Shown: positions 23,746 to 36,059, counted from the stretch's first letter. The stretch is 64,000 nt of DNA from Craterostigma plantagineum (GCA_027422505.1 JAPQWV010000001.1:8618001-8682000), one strand, 5' to 3'. Notes: generated by a model from the sequence alone, not told the origin. Program-made: numbers and translations.

Positions 23746-25799
23746 TGTGTGCATTACCTGATCTCCTGTGCTATCACATGCTCTATTCTATGTGTTTTCC
23801 ATGCTCATTTGTCTTATCTTGCGTGATAATAACATTACCAAAATATTAAAAAATATATATAATAATAAATAAATATATATAATAATAAACTATACAATAT
23901 ACCTATAATATAGGGGAATGAAGAACTCTTTAGGATGCTCGATCTACGTCACAATTAGATTTCCCTGGCATGCGATTGATTGCTTACATAATTTTGTCAG
24001 TCTAAGTCGCTTTCTTGTGTCTAAAGCTCATTTCGTTTGCTCCACTAGACACAAAGCCATTTTAAATGAGAAGGATTCTGCCCTATTATTTTTCCTTTCT
24101 ATTGATTTATTCTTGAGCGAGTCACACATCAGTTGCCTGTCTTACCTAGTGATTCTTGGCTTCATACTCGCCTTTCGTTAGATCCTTAGGAAAATGATTA
24201 GAGCACTTAGGAAATTCCTCACTTGGCCTTACATATATAAAATTTCAATCCTTTAACACAGCCTGTAGTCATCCATTTTGAGCTTTCTCCGAGGAATGCT
24301 CAATGCACAAAAAGTAGTCCAAAAGAACCTGCCTCTCGACTATCACAATCTCATATCATTGAAGGGGGTATGGATCTTGCTGACTACTTCTCCATCGATA
24401 ATCTCGTACACTCGTCAGAACGGCTGGAAAGAGGAGCACCACGAAGTGAACTTCTCCAACGATAATCCGGTCTATATTGAGATAACGAGAAGAGGAGCGC
24501 GGTCTTGGGTTCGAATTCCACAACTGCGAACTACTTCAAATTGATAATTTCTGAAACCTCACTAGGGATTAAGAGAAAAGGAGCGCGGTATTGGCCTGAG
24601 AACGAACAAGAAGAACTTCTCCTTAGATAATCTCTCAGCCTTGTAGAGGAGCGGAGCTTCAGCTTGAGCAAGTGCAGACTAAATCAAAGAAAAATCATTA
24701 GAGGATGTAAATGATAAACAACAAAAAGAAAAACGGCAAAAAGGAGGAGAATGACGAAGAAAAGGAAGAAGATCCCTAGTCAATACCAAAACTATCATTT
24801 CCTTCTAAAGTCAGAGCCAAACTAAAAACCTTTCACAGTTTTATGATTCCACATCGACGATCTCTCGCAAAGGTGAAATGATTAAAAATGCCTCGACCAC
24901 AGGTAAATTGACTTAAGTTTGCTTATGTTGACTTGAGTGATATAAATATAATCATCCCAAGGCAAAAATAATTGAGTGCTAGAGTGAACCCAGTGAGAGT
25001 TGTTGAAATGGATCATTCAATGAACTTAGGACACTTTAGTTTGACGACATGACTTGACAGTATGTGATCTCTTCAAGTGTCTTGTGAAATTTTAGGCGTG
25101 ACAATGATCGTAGCAAAATAATCTGAACCCATACTATTAATAACATTAATATGCATATGAAAGTTCTATATATATACAAATATATGATAATTTTTCTTCT
25201 CGATAAAAAAGAAAACTTCGCACATTTCGAATGCATATCTAACTTGCATTGGCATAGAATTGATTAAAAAGTGAATATTTGACTTTGCTCATACCCTCTC
25301 GCAAATCTTTATTACATGTTTAGAGGAACATGTATCTAGTCTAACATGATTAATTGCGTGTTATAATGATTATTACTCGTATTGATTTGCATGATTACGT
25401 GATAAATCGATACAAAGTGCACTATTTGAGGGGAATCATCTACAATGATTCCATGTTTTGAGCTCCAAATACTTTTGATGTTCTTTCTTTATGTGATTGC
25501 AGAAATTCTCGTTTTGATTCACCTTGGACAATGCTTAAATAAGGAGGACTTCACAAATTCTCATGAATGTCAGCTCAAGACATTTGTAAAACAATTCAGG
25601 GGAAGCATTATTAGAACAATTACTTGTTAATTAACTCTAATATTCTCGGCATTTTGCTCTAAGTATTGCAGATGTTTGAAGATCAATTTTGGAGCCAGAT
25701 GTCATTTCTTCGAAAATACAGGGAGTTAATTGCACTTTCGTTTACACTTAGAAGGAATAATTTTGTGGTTTATTCTTAAAATTTAGGATCAATCTGAAA
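23746..25799 (+). other. Non-coding spacer between RNase H and the second motif field, copy A
   Basis: AT-rich, with no convincing gene. Part of it (24431-24860) is matched in copy B (34616-34990), including the phrases GAGAAGAGGAGC and GGGTTCGAATTCC. Further on, 25430-25790 matches 35680-36060, including GAGCTCCAAATA, AATTCAGGGG and GGAGCCAGATGTCATT. This shared non-coding sequence shows that the spacer belongs to the element family. ORFs here are short and not conserved. Confidence 0.7.
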
Positions 25800-26860
25800 T
25801 ATGAAGGAAAACTTACTATCGAGAAATTCGGGCGAATTTCGTAATTTTCTCTTACAGATTCTCGAGCGAAAATTGATTTGGGACCAAGTTGTAATTTTTG
25901 TTTGCATACTAACGAGCGAAAATTAAACAGGAACCAAATAAAATTTCTCGATCGAAATTTGTCGCGAGGAAAATTTCTCAGTAAACATAAGAAATTTCTC
26001 GATCGTAAGTGTTTCGATCGCAAACAGTAATGGGCTTAAATTCACTAAGTATAATAAAACGTCAAATCAACCCAATTAAATGAAATCATTACTCGCAGTC
26101 GAAAATCCCTAAATACACGCTAAAACCCTCAATCGCAAAAATCAACAGTAAAAATTCTCGTGCGAAAAACTTCCTCTCTCAAAAGACGAACGTCAAACCT
26201 TCAAAATCTTTCGACTTTTCATCTGATTGTCGTCTTTAGAAGGTAGATATGACCTCCTCTAGGGATTATCGTGTTTGCAGTATTTTGGAATATTTCGCAT
26301 GATTCTGTGACTATTTCACTACTGTTCATATTCTGAGAACTCGAACTCTTGTTTGCAGTATTTTAGATCATCTCTAAGTATAGTCTGGGTTAGAAACTAC
26401 ATAATAGGCTACTTTCGATGTTTCTTGATCATTTTGAGTGAATATAACTTCGATCTTCTGCGTTATTAGCGTTGATTTAGAGATAAGACTAAACTGGGAT
26501 TTAAACTTTTAAACGCGTCGAAGAACTTTCTCGCTCGCAAATAGTGAAAATTGGATCTCAAATTGTTAAGTCACTGTTTGCATCGTAAAAAATTTTCGAT
26601 CGCTAACCTTTCGATTTAGTCATTAAGATTAATAATGTAGATGAAAAATACAATCGAGAAACAAAATTTTGATTTTATACGAGTGAAATATTAATGAGAG
26701 GAATAGATAAAATAGATGCAATCCCTTTAAATTTTCGAGCGCAAAACTTACAGTCGAAAATTTTCGATTTCAATTTTGATCTCGGTCGGAAAAATTTTAG
26801 TGGCGATAAAATTAATTTTTCGGCGATATAATTTCTCGATCGTAAAATTCCATAGCGAAG
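25800..26860 (+). repeat. Second TCGATCG-rich segment, copy A
   Basis: Same motif style as 1-1174: CTCGATCGAAA, CTCGATCGTAA, TTTCGATCGCAAA and TTTTCGATCGC recur. It lies between the copia spacer and the unknown ORF. No tRNA primer site and no LTR-type end were found. The copy B equivalent is 36060-37253 plus 45048-45390. Confidence 0.6.
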
Positions 26861-27921
26861 GCTCCCATTCCAAACGCCGACATGACGACCCAGACGATCA
26901 GGGCCGTCCTGAGGGGGAGAAGAGGCTAAGGATAATCACAAGGGGTCAGAGACAGAACCCTGGCGCGACTCAGACAAGTCAAGGAGTCGTTGGAACCTCA
27001 CGACTCACTACCCAAACAACCACCACCACCCGCCGCACTACTCTAACACAAATCGACTCGCAAATCGACCCACCAACCTTTCAAATAAGGACGCCTCCGC
27101 CCACACCACCGACCTTCACAAGCCCCTTGCTTCCGGAAGAAGAAGCAAGCGTTGCCATGCTCGTCGCCCTAGCGCAGACTCAGGCGACTCCCTCAATTGC
27201 TCCAGACCAACCGGGACCATCTGGACATGGCGTCAACCCACACGAGGTCCTAGACAAATACATATTCGAATAACAGTGGATGACCCATTCCATGCCCGAG
27301 GAGCATCAAAGACAACGGCATCAGGACATTCGACACTTCTTACAACAAGCCTCGGTAGACCTCGTACTCATAGAAGACGAAGAACTTCAGGAAGGTGTAG
27401 ACCATGAACAAGATTCCACAGGGCTTTTAGAGCTGATCACGCAACGAGTGATTTCCCCCACAAGACAAATGACAGGGACCGTTCGGATCGACACGCCGTG
27501 GGAGAATATTCGAATAGAGATACCTTTCCTTGAAGAAGTTCGTGAAAATATTTGGAGGTCACCGGATAAAGTGAAGAAGCTGAACGAGTTCGAGCTCAGA
27601 GGGATCTCTCACTGGGAACAGAAGATGAGAATGACGTATCTCTGGATGCTGACCCATCTTGGACCGGATGTGAGATTGGGGATGACTAAAAGCCAAGCCA
27701 AGAGTCATTACAAGAGTCTCTCTCCAATCTGTCAGCTACTCAGCGTCTACTGTGCTAAAAAGGAGGACTTCCGACATCGTACTATGTCATCGAGCGAGTT
27801 GATAGAACTCGAGAAGATCTAAGCGAGAGTGACCTACCGTACATCCATGCTGTTGAGGTGTACAACCTCTACAAGCTGTACGTGGAGAAGTACAAAGGTC
27901 CCCAAGGCTTCATCAAGAAAG
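26861..27921 (+). pseudogene. Unknown retroelement ORF (aORF), copy A, first part, 5'-deleted
   Basis: Frames 26776-27273 and 27280-27822 carry a basic, nuclear-signal-like start (SKRRHDDPDDQGRPEGEKR), a Thr/Pro-rich stretch, then LLPEEEASVAMLVALA, EVLDKYIFE, a stop, QWMTHSMP, QASVDLVLIEDEELQEG and a helical segment with WEQKMRMTYLWMLTHLGP. Copy B has matching sequence at 50230-50838. The N-terminal part present in copy B (45391-50200) is missing here, so copy A has an internal deletion ending near 26860. I do not recognise a domain with a known activity. Coding breaks at 27273 and 27822, and the gene is then split by the solo LTR. Confidence 0.65.
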
Positions 27922-29948
27922 TGTTGAGAATCCCCGAGGGTCCCTGGACCCACGTTCCTAGAACGGCGGAATTTTAAAATTTTACGGGGTTTCCCGCCTA
28001 TCCAAGATCGCTCGGTTACAAACACGAGAACGGATTGACATGAAGAGATAAAGGGTCAGCCATGATACCTTGTTGAAATCTCTTAACGATGGCTAGCTTC
28101 GAATCCTTCGAATCCCCGAGACGTAGTGCCCCTCTCCTACGCCAAAAACACACGAACGGGAAGCCTTCTTTGCGCAAGATCATCACGTCGGCACGCTAAC
28201 GTCGCAGCTATTCTTGCATGTGCGGCTAGGCCAAGAACGAACTTCTTGCTGCCCCCGAGAGGAGAGTGCGAGAGAGAAAGTGGTGAGAGGAGAAAACTCC
28301 TAGTTTTTTTCTCTTTGGCTTGTATTTCGAAAATTTAGCTTCCACTCAGTTTAGGATCTCGAAAATCCTTCTTTATACCTCTTAGGATTAGCCAAAAATA
28401 GGTTAAGGTGGGTGGAGAAAAATCCTTAAACCTCCCCTTTTACCAAGTCTTCGTTTCACCAAGTAATGATTTCAAAATTTAAACTTTATATTTAATTAAT
28501 TAAATATCCAATACCTTAATTAATTAAAATATCGTATTAGTATATTTTAAATATATAATATCCAATATAAATATATTTTATAATTTTCGAAATTTTATCT
28601 AATTAAAATTCGAAACTTATATATATATCCGATATACATTATTCAATTCCAAATTAAACAATATTATTTCTCTAAGAAAATAATAAAGATATAATCTAAT
28701 TTAAATCATATACTAAATATTCAATATCAAATGTTTTATTTCAATAATATATCGTGAGGTGAAAAGACCATTTTACCCCTCACTAGTCAAACTTAGTATT
28801 TTCGGCCGATCAAGGTTTTGGCCAAGCCCCAAACCCTAATGTCACAATCTAGGACCTAGCCTTGTCTCTCTCTCTGATGACGATGTTGTATCGGTTGCCC
28901 TTTTTAAGCCCGACTCTCTTGGTTCGTCTCAACCGGCCCAGGAGGTATCTAGGAGTTCGGTATTCACCTAGCCAACACCGTGGTACCGAACAGATCTCAA
29001 GTTGAGTACGAATTTGATCTAATCATAATCCATGAACCGACTGTAGATTTTCATCATACGTATATACCCTTTACGTTTGTCCCGGTCGAGTGAAAGTCAC
29101 GCATAGTCAAACTTACAGAACTCGACTCTATGTCGTTTATGTCGGTGAAAGTTCTGAAACTGCACTCCACGACTATCGTGAGTCAGTTATATGCTCTGGC
29201 CAGAGACTTGGATAACTTCCCGCACATTAAACTTTCCATAGGACGTTAACCTCGAATTTAATCGAGACCGTAAATCCCGCTCCGCGGTTCAACCGGCAAT
29301 CACATCAAAAATCCAAGACCGCATTTCGCCGCTGACCCATGCCACCGGCAAGACGGGCCTAGCAAACTAGTGACAAGTCAAGACCTCAAGATCAACCCCA
29401 AGTTAACCCTTTCGGTCTAAGGTTCACGCATACTACTATAATCAATCGATCGATCAAGGACAATCCAAGCGTGTGATCGTTCGATTACGAGGTAGTGTCC
29501 AAATACAGATAATCCCCTTATTCATCTTGTATCATTGTCATGGGCTCCCACTTCCCAAGTGAACGGTTGGCACAACCATATTGGACCCATCGACAAACAA
29601 GTCGTACGTGTCATTCCAGTCACCCTACTGGAGACTTAGACTTGTGGATTATTTTAATATTGCAGTATCTCAGCTTACTGGTGCCCCTCTCTGTCCCCAC
29701 AAAATCAGTAACTGAACTGCCAATATTTGGGTTTTATTAATTTGTCTTATCCACCCAGACTGCAAGGTGAAATCTTTAGACTAATTAATAATTTGCCTTT
29801 TAATTTATTCATCCAATAAATAATTAATGATGAATAAAGTCATTCCATTAATAGAAGTAATCAAATTACATCACTAAACACTACAAAACTAGCAAATTGC
29901 CCTCGTACTCCCAGTCCTCGTACGACATCTAGGGCATATACCTCAACA
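27922..29948 (-). mobile_element. Solo LTR inside the copy A aORF, GAAAG target duplication
   Basis: Runs TGTTGAGAATCCCC...ATACCTCAACA, with perfect inverted ends (TGTTGAG/CTCAACA) and GAAAG on both sides (27917-27921 and 29949-29953). On the minus strand it begins TGTTGAGGTATATGCCC, like the LTR at 53156 (TGTTAGGAATATGCCC), so it belongs to a related family in minus orientation. There is no internal region or primer site. This is a solo LTR formed by LTR-LTR recombination. The stretch 28480-28750 is extremely AT-rich. Contained ORFs are not meaningful. Confidence 0.88.
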
Positions 29949-30458
29949 GAAAGAAGGTCTCGAGGGACTCTACCGGTTCATGATGCGCCAAGTCAAGTAC
30001 TTCGCCGCACACGATCTTCAGATGGCTCTGGAGAGCAACATGAAGAAGGTCAACATGACCCTCCGCTCAACAAAGGATCTGAGATCGAAGGGCTTCCCAA
30101 CAATCACGTGCACATCAGCTCGGTCTTTGGCATCTCCTACCACAATCCGATCGCAAAGAAGACTAGGATGATGCTGAAGACTGAGATACACAAATTCTGT
30201 GATGGGACGCTCAAGGTCATCAGGAGAAATTTAGAGCAGAGGTTGGAAGAAATCAACCGAGAGATGATGCTGAAGATCCACCGGTTCGTGAGAGAACAGC
30301 CGCTCCTAATGGAACTACTTGAGGACATCGAGGAGCGTCTGGAGCTAAGGAACACGCTCAGGAACTTTGAGCATGCGCTGGGCTTGCGCAGGTCGTACGA
30401 TGCCCGACGAGGACAGATAGCACAGAAGAGAAATCAAGCACAAAGGGGAAGAATGTAG
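29949..30458 (+). pseudogene. Unknown retroelement ORF (aORF), copy A, C-terminal part
   Basis: Resumes as EGLEGLYRFMMRQVKYFAAHDLQM and ends with LKVIRRNLEQRLEEINREMM, REQPLLMELLEDIEERLELR and RGQIAQKRNQAQRGRM before a stop at 30456-30458. The C-terminal 90 residues predict a basic, amphipathic coiled coil. Removing the solo LTR plus one GAAAG leaves the frame continuous with FIKK at 27917. Copy B (51900-52446) matches throughout. A frame change occurs near 30110. The stop codon overlaps the start of the terminal repeat. Confidence 0.7.
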
Positions 30459-30799
30459 AATATCAATTTTAATTGTGCTTTGATCTATTAGTTGTCTTCG
30501 TACTTAGGGGCTTTATTTGTTAGTCCTTAGATTAGGACTAGTTTGATTTATACCAAGTTTGTTTGGTATAAATAGTTGTACAAACATTGAGCTTAATACA
30601 GAAAATTAGAGAATCAATCCGAAAGGCTGCCGAATTAAATTCTAGAGAGAGAAACTCAGAAATTGTTCTCTCACTAAAGGAATTTTCTCTCGTGTTCTTC
30701 ATTGAAGGTTTTCGATCGAACTTCAAATTCATTAATTATAATCGATTTCCTTAGAGTTCATGCCTAGGATTGATTGAGTTGACAAACGGGGACCTAACA
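30454..30799 (+). repeat. LTR-like 3' end of copy A (346 bp)
   Basis: Starts TGTAGAATAT directly after a purine tract (AAAGGGGAAGAA) and ends GGGGACCTAACA. It contains TATAAATAG. A 352-bp homologue closes copy B at 52444-52795. TG/CA ends, the preceding purine tract and a TATA box fit a 3' LTR. No matching 5' LTR is in the window. Confidence 0.7.
30547..30575 (+). promoter_or_regulatory. TATA box inside a perfect 10-bp inverted repeat
   Basis: TTTATACCAA (30547-30556) and TTGGTATAAA (30563-30572) are exact inverted repeats around a 6-bp loop. The right arm overlaps TATAAATAG (30567-30575). The arrangement is identical in the copy B repeat, so it is conserved. It probably marks the Pol II promoter of the LTR. 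Confidence 0.6.
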
Positions 30800-31944
30800 G
30801 CCCTATCGCAGCTGCCCGACTCAAATCGCTCAGCCGTCAAAACACGCCTGAGAGCCATGATGGAGCATGCCGCCGGCATGGAGCCCTGGCCGAATTAGGA
30901 ACCGCCGACGGCGGCAACTACGCGCCACGCGCGACACTCCATTTTAGCCCGCGCAGAATTTTGCTGCGGATGATCTATTGCCATCGCTGTCGCTCGGGGC
31001 GGCGGCACCACCCTAGAACGGCGCTGGAGCCACAATGGCCGGTGCCGGACCTAAAGGTCACGGCTGATCGGGCCTGCTCCGAGCAGCCCGATTGTACGAG
31101 CATGCATCTGCGCGCAACGCGTAGCCGTAATCGGATTGCGCCGCCGCCCAAGGCTGCCCGCGTTCCTGTCTTAATAGTGGCTGCCTAGTCGGCCATGCCG
31201 CACGAGGTGGTGGCCGTGGGATGGCAAATGACGCATCAATCAGCCCCATGCCGGTCAAATCGGGTTGGCTTTCGATCGTCTCCCACGCGCCTCGTTTCAA
31301 TAAACACGTTATGATTCCGATCATGAGCGCCCTCTCTGATACCACTGTTGGGTTACCCGGTGTCTTCCGGAGATGCCACGTCCCCGGGTGCGGTGCTGAA
31401 TAAAAATTTTCCGGGTTCCCCGATTGCCCTCGTAGCTCGGATCATAATAGTAACACTTAGACACGTAATAGGGCGGGTCAGACCCGTAGAGAATTACCAG
31501 TTAAAGCGAGTGGCAGCTCCTCGTCCTTTCTTCAAGACTTCGTCGATGGTGGATGGCACTAGATCGTCACACCGACCTCGCAGTGTACCACTGAATGAGT
31601 TCTCTAATGATGGCTAGAGAGAACTGAGCCGTCGCGTGGGAGAAAAGTGTGTGCATGCGGTGTCTATGTTTTGTGCCTTGTGATTAACGAAAATTCTCAT
31701 ATGGAGCACGAAATTCTCTTATAAAATATGAAATAGGGCTGCCCCTATTTATGCTAAGCTAGAATCGAAAATCCCATGAATATCTCAAAGATATGATTTT
31801 CGAATTTTACTCCTTAAGTGGAGAGATTCTTTTGCCATATCTTACTCTCTTTTGAATTCCAAATCCAAACTTAAGAAAACTTGCTATTGTTAGAAAACCA
31901 ACTTAACTACCAAGACAAACTAAGCATATTTAAATATAGTATAA
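30800..31944 (-). mobile_element. Minus-strand LTR-element fragment (leader plus part of LTR)
   Basis: Reverse-complement match to 53156-57391. Positions 30800-31334 correspond to the GC-rich leader (AACACGCCTGAGAGCC near 30842 equals the reverse complement of the segment near 55750). Position 31335 onward has a primer-site remnant (CTCTGATACCA), and 31346-31944 is the LTR end starting TGTTGGGTTACCCGGTG. It stops at about 31944 within CGAAATA, where copia copy B begins. No intact coding. Confidence 0.75.
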
Positions 31945-32427
31945 AATTCGAAATAGGCTCGACCTCAGAAATTAAAAACACTCACTCTACGACAAATACA
32001 TCTAGGATGACCCGTAGGAAAGAAGATCAAGCCATTAAGAAAGCTTATGGCACCACTCACTCATGTTCTCACCTAAGGTATCCCGTAAAGATCCAATCCC
32101 CCAAACACCTTAGGAGACTATCTAATGAAAAGATCATTTCCTCAATTAACCCTACCAAAGCATTTGCCCGTGCTGGAATTCAACTTCCCTGCCAGGTTTA
32201 ACCGAAATGGGTTCCTAAATCACCACCTAGGAAGACGCAATCCAAAAAGGCTAAGTCTCCTACAAAGGCTAAACCCAAAGCTACTTTTTCGAAAGCAACT
32301 TGGGTCGCTAAAGCTCCCAATAGCAATAATTTAGGAATAATATCAGAACCAAAGACTAAATCTGCTAATCTGAGAGGACCCATTTATGAGTGGGTAACTA
32401 AAGCTCTTTAATGTTTTTGCAGATCCA
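31945..32427 (+). pseudogene. copia gag-protease linker, copy B
   Basis: Starts within the sequence equivalent to copy A 3655 (AATAGGCTCGACCTCAGAAATTAA). Then YPVKIQSPKHLRRLS and NPTKAFARAGIQLPCQV parallel copy A. It is short and frame-broken, with no independent function. Confidence 0.7.
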
Positions 32428-32820
32428 TCATGCGTGGTGCCTTGACTCGTGTTGCTCCACACACATACGGGAAATCAAGAGCGACTGAGCAACTTCCAAT
32501 ACCGTCTAAATGGAAAAGTCAAATTTGGGAACAACAATTCAGCACCAATTCTAGGATTCAGATATTCTTCAGGACAGACTTACAATTAAGGATGTCTCAT
32601 ACGTCGAAGGCCTCCGCCATAACTTGTTCAGCATAGGCCAGTTCTGTGATAGAGGATTCCAGGTGGTCTTCCTTGGTGACTGCTGCAGAATCATGGATAG
32701 TCAGGACAAAGAACTCCTTCAAAAAATTCGTAAATCAAATCTATACACGATCAACCTGACGCCCATGCGGCCTTTGACAGCTGTTTGCCTCATCTCTTAG
32801 ACAGTAATTCAGAGGAACAG
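32428..32820 (+). pseudogene. copia protease, copy B, degenerate
   Basis: Nucleotide similarity to 4130-4516 is clear (the CTCCACACACAT, GTTCAGCATAGGCCA and GAACTCCTTC segments). The catalytic motif region is altered (the equivalent of WYLDSGCST is disrupted at 32440-32460) and frames change several times. Non-functional. Confidence 0.7.
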
Positions 32821-32821
32821 C

Positions 32822-33355
32822 ATGTGGCATCAACGAATATCTCATCTCAACCTTAAAGTTCTTCAAAGTCTTTCAGTGAAAAAGTTGGTTCACAGTCTGC
32901 CGACTATAACGCTACAAAAAGAGCATCATTGTTCGACGTGTCAACTTGGAAAACTGAAGCGAGCCTCTCATCACGAAAAGACAGTTGCCTCTACTGCACA
33001 TCCTCTAGAACTACTTCACTTGGACCTCTGTGGACCTATGCAGACACAGAGTAGCAATGGACGCAAGTACGTGCTGGTCATCGTTGACAATTTTTCTCGC
33101 TACTCATGGACGAAATTCCTCCGAACAAAGGAAGAGACTAATGACTTGATTATCAATTTTGTGAACTCAACTCGGAATTTACTGCAGCAGTCTATCCAAA
33201 TTATTCGTACAGACAATGGAACTGAGTTTCAAAATAAGTATCTCAGTGAATTCTACAGCTACATGGGATTAGTCAGCAGTTTTCGGCTGCAAAGACTCCT
33301 CAACAGAATGAGGTAGTCGAAAGGAAGAATAGAACTCTAGTGGAAGCTGCGTACA
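32822..33355 (+). pseudogene. copia integrase, copy B
   Basis: Open 32822-33316: MWHQRISHLNLKVLQ and CSTCQLGKLK form the zinc domain; LDLCGPMQT (first Asp) and IRTDNGTEF (second Asp) mark the core. The Glu helix ([13 protein letters not shown]) is present after a frameshift near 33310, and a second indel follows near 33350. It is better preserved than copy A, which has stops here. Confidence 0.85.
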
Positions 33356-34615
33356 ATGCTGATTCACTCCGGTCTCCGACACTTCCTCTGGGCTAAAGCA
33401 GTAAATACCGCATGTTTTACTCAAAACAGGACGGTTGTTCGCAAGCGCTTCGATAAGACTCCGTACGAGATAATTAACAAGCGAGTACCCAACATCTCAT
33501 TCTTCAAGGTCTTCGGGTGCAAGTGCTTTATGGTAAACGATATAGAGCAATGTGCGATGTTCGACCCTAAAGCATTCGAAGCTACTTTTGTGGGATACAC
33601 TTCAACTTCTACGGCGTACCGAGTATACATCAAGTCCAACTGTACTATTTTAGAAATCTACAACGTCACTTTTCAAGAAGTGACAACTATGGCTCTTGAG
33701 CACCTCAGTTCAGGACTCGTGCCTCACCCGATGGCTTCTGAATACGACAGTTCAGAACCCGTGCTCACTGGTGTGTTGGCACAAGACCAACAGCCAACGA
33801 CAACAACACAGCCTTCAACGTCAGAAGAAGCTTTACAACTAGCACTAGAAGACTTGGACTCGCTCTTTAAGCATGTATATAGGCAGAACAACACTGTGAC
33901 CACCCCTACAGTAGAACCCCCACTAGACGACATCGAGATACCAAGTCTGTCAAATGTCCCCACTCCACCCGATTCAGAATTACCACAGAGTGCTGCAACT
34001 CCTACAGTAGACGTTGAGGAAGTATCATTAGAGTCGCTCAACTCAAGTGCAGAAATGGAATTACCTCAACCACATGAGCAGCCTCAGATCTCTAGAAATC
34101 TCGCTCCACAAATGGTTGATGCCTCAACCTCAGCCTTACATCATGACCGTAAGTGGACTTGTGCGCATCCAGTCGATCAGATTATCGGTGATCCTTCGAG
34201 TGGAATACGGACAAGACACCAGAAAGGACTTTTCAGCTGCTTCTTAAGCCAAAATGAGCCTACGAAGGTAGCAGACGCACTTAAGGACACGGATTGGGTT
34301 ATCGCAATGAAAGATGAAATCAACCGATTCGAACGTCTTCAAGTATGGACATTAGTACCCCGTCCGCATGGGAAAACTATCATCGAGACGAAATGGGTAT
34401 TCAAGAACAAGAAAAACGAAGATGGAGAAGTTATCAGGGACGAAGCACGGCTCATCGCCAAAGGATACAACCAACAGGAAGGCATAGATTACGACGAGAC
34501 ATACGCTCCTATTGCTCGAATCGAAGCCATCGGACTATTTCAGGCTTATGCAGCTCACAAGTACTTCAAACTCTACCAAATGGACGTAAAAACCGCCTTT
34601 CTCAACGACGTATAG
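33356..34615 (+). pseudogene. copia integrase tail and N-terminal RT, copy B, truncated
   Basis: A 419-codon frame runs from [21 protein letters not shown] through [14 protein letters not shown], a Pro/Thr/Ser-rich linker, then [34 protein letters not shown] and [12 protein letters not shown]. It ends at 34615, before the YVDD active site. The following base joins directly to spacer sequence equivalent to copy A 24431, so the rest of RT and RNase H was deleted in one step. Confidence 0.9.
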
Positions 34616-36059
34616 AGGAGCAACACGAAGATAACTTCTCCAACAATAACCCGGTCTTATATCGGGAAACGAGAAGAGGAGCACGGCCTTGGGTTCGAAT
34701 TCCATAACTGTGAACTTCTCCATATTGATAATCTCTGAAACCTCTCTAGGGATTAAGAGAAGAGGAGCACGGTATCGGCCCGAGAACCAACAAGAAGAAC
34801 TTTGCCTTAGATAATCTCTCAGCCTCGTAGAGAAGCGGAGCTTCATCTTGAGCAAGTGCAGAAAAGAAACGAAAAAAATTAAAGGAGGAAAAAGATAAAA
34901 AAAATGAATAAGATATACCGAAGAAGGAGAAAGACGAAGAAATGGAAGACGACAAAAAGCTCATGTTTCCCAAAATTTCCTTCCTTTCTAAGTCATAGCC
35001 AAATTAAAACCTTCGAAGTCCTTTTGATTCCAAATCAACGTTCTTTCGCTTAGGTAAAATGGTTGAAAAGCGCATCGATCACAGGTAAATTGACTTAATA
35101 TTGCTTGTGTTGACTTAAGTGATATACATATAACAATCCCAAGGTTAAAATAATTGAGTGCTAGAGTGAATCCGAAGAGAGTTGTCGGAATGGATCATAC
35201 TTTGAACTTAGGACTTTAGCTCGCCGACGTGACTTGACGGCATAAGATCTTTCCAGGTGTCTTGTGAAAATTTTAGGCGTGACATTGATCGAAGCAAAAT
35301 AATCTGACCTCATACTATTAATAAAATTAGTATATACACAGATAAAAGAAAATAAAAATAGATAAAAAATTTTAGATATATAAGTTTGTTTTTCTATTTT
35401 TATGTTTCTTATTCTTTTCTTATTTTACTTAATAAGAATTCGTACATTATGTCATGCAATTTTATTTTGCATCTGCATTGAATTGTTAAAATGCGATAAT
35501 TTTGTCTGATTCGGACATTCTAAATGCATGATTAGCTTGTGTTGGTACTGAATAGAATAAAATTTGAATATTTGTTCATGCTCGCACACTGGCGCACCTA
35601 AATTGATTAAATGCGTGTTTTAATAATTGTTACTTGGATTGGTTTATGTGTTTGCTTGATAAATCAATTTAGGTGCATTATTTGAGGGGGAGCATTTACT
35701 AAATGTTATGCTTTGAGCTCCAAATATTTTTTATGTTCTATCTCTAAGTGTTGTAGAAATTCTTCGATCTCAAAACCATACAAATCGCACTACAATAAGG
35801 AGGACGTCACGATTTTTCACGAGATGGAGCTAACGGCATTGGTATAAAAATTCAGGGGGAGCCTGATTAGAGCAATTGCTTTTTAATTAATTCTAACATC
35901 CTCGACATTTTTGCTCTGAGTAATGCAGATTTTCAAAATCGATTAAGGAGCCAGATGTCATTGTCCGGGGTTACAGGGAGTTAATTGAATTTATTTTAAT
36001 TCATAGGAGGAGCAAATGTGTGGTTTTTAGTTGAGATAGAGGTCAATCTGAAAACATAG
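34616..36059 (+). other. Spacer after the truncated RT, copy B
   Basis: Non-coding. 34616-34990 matches copy A 24431-24860 and 35680-36059 matches 25430-25790. It includes GAGGGGGAGC and ATTCAGGGGGAGCC purine tracts. 35330-35460 is AT-rich. No gene seen. Confidence 0.65.

Larger units (their letters stand above)
1..30799 (+). mobile_element. Outer copia-type retroelement, copy A, with a 3' additional ORF
   Basis: Degenerate gag, protease, integrase, RT and RNase H follow in Ty1/copia order (integrase before RT). The element is split at 6982-23264 and at 27922-29953 by nested insertions with target-site duplications. After RNase H come a ~2-kb spacer, a TCGATCG-rich segment, an unknown ORF and a ~346-bp sequence with TG...CA ends and a purine-rich tract before it, read here as the 3' LTR. 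The 5' LTR is not in the window: no tRNA-iMet primer site is seen between 1 and the gag start. Treating all of this as one element is an inference, supported by copy B (31945-52795), which repeats the same order. Alternatively a copia element and a separate element lie side by side. All genes are broken by stops or frameshifts. Confidence 0.6.

Noticed and set aside
24490..24530. Pol III box B (GGGTTCGAATTCC) suggesting a SINE or tRNA gene; also at 34690-34705
   Set aside because: The spacing has an extra base compared with box B, no box A or cloverleaf is seen upstream, and the phrase belongs to the spacer shared by both copia copies.
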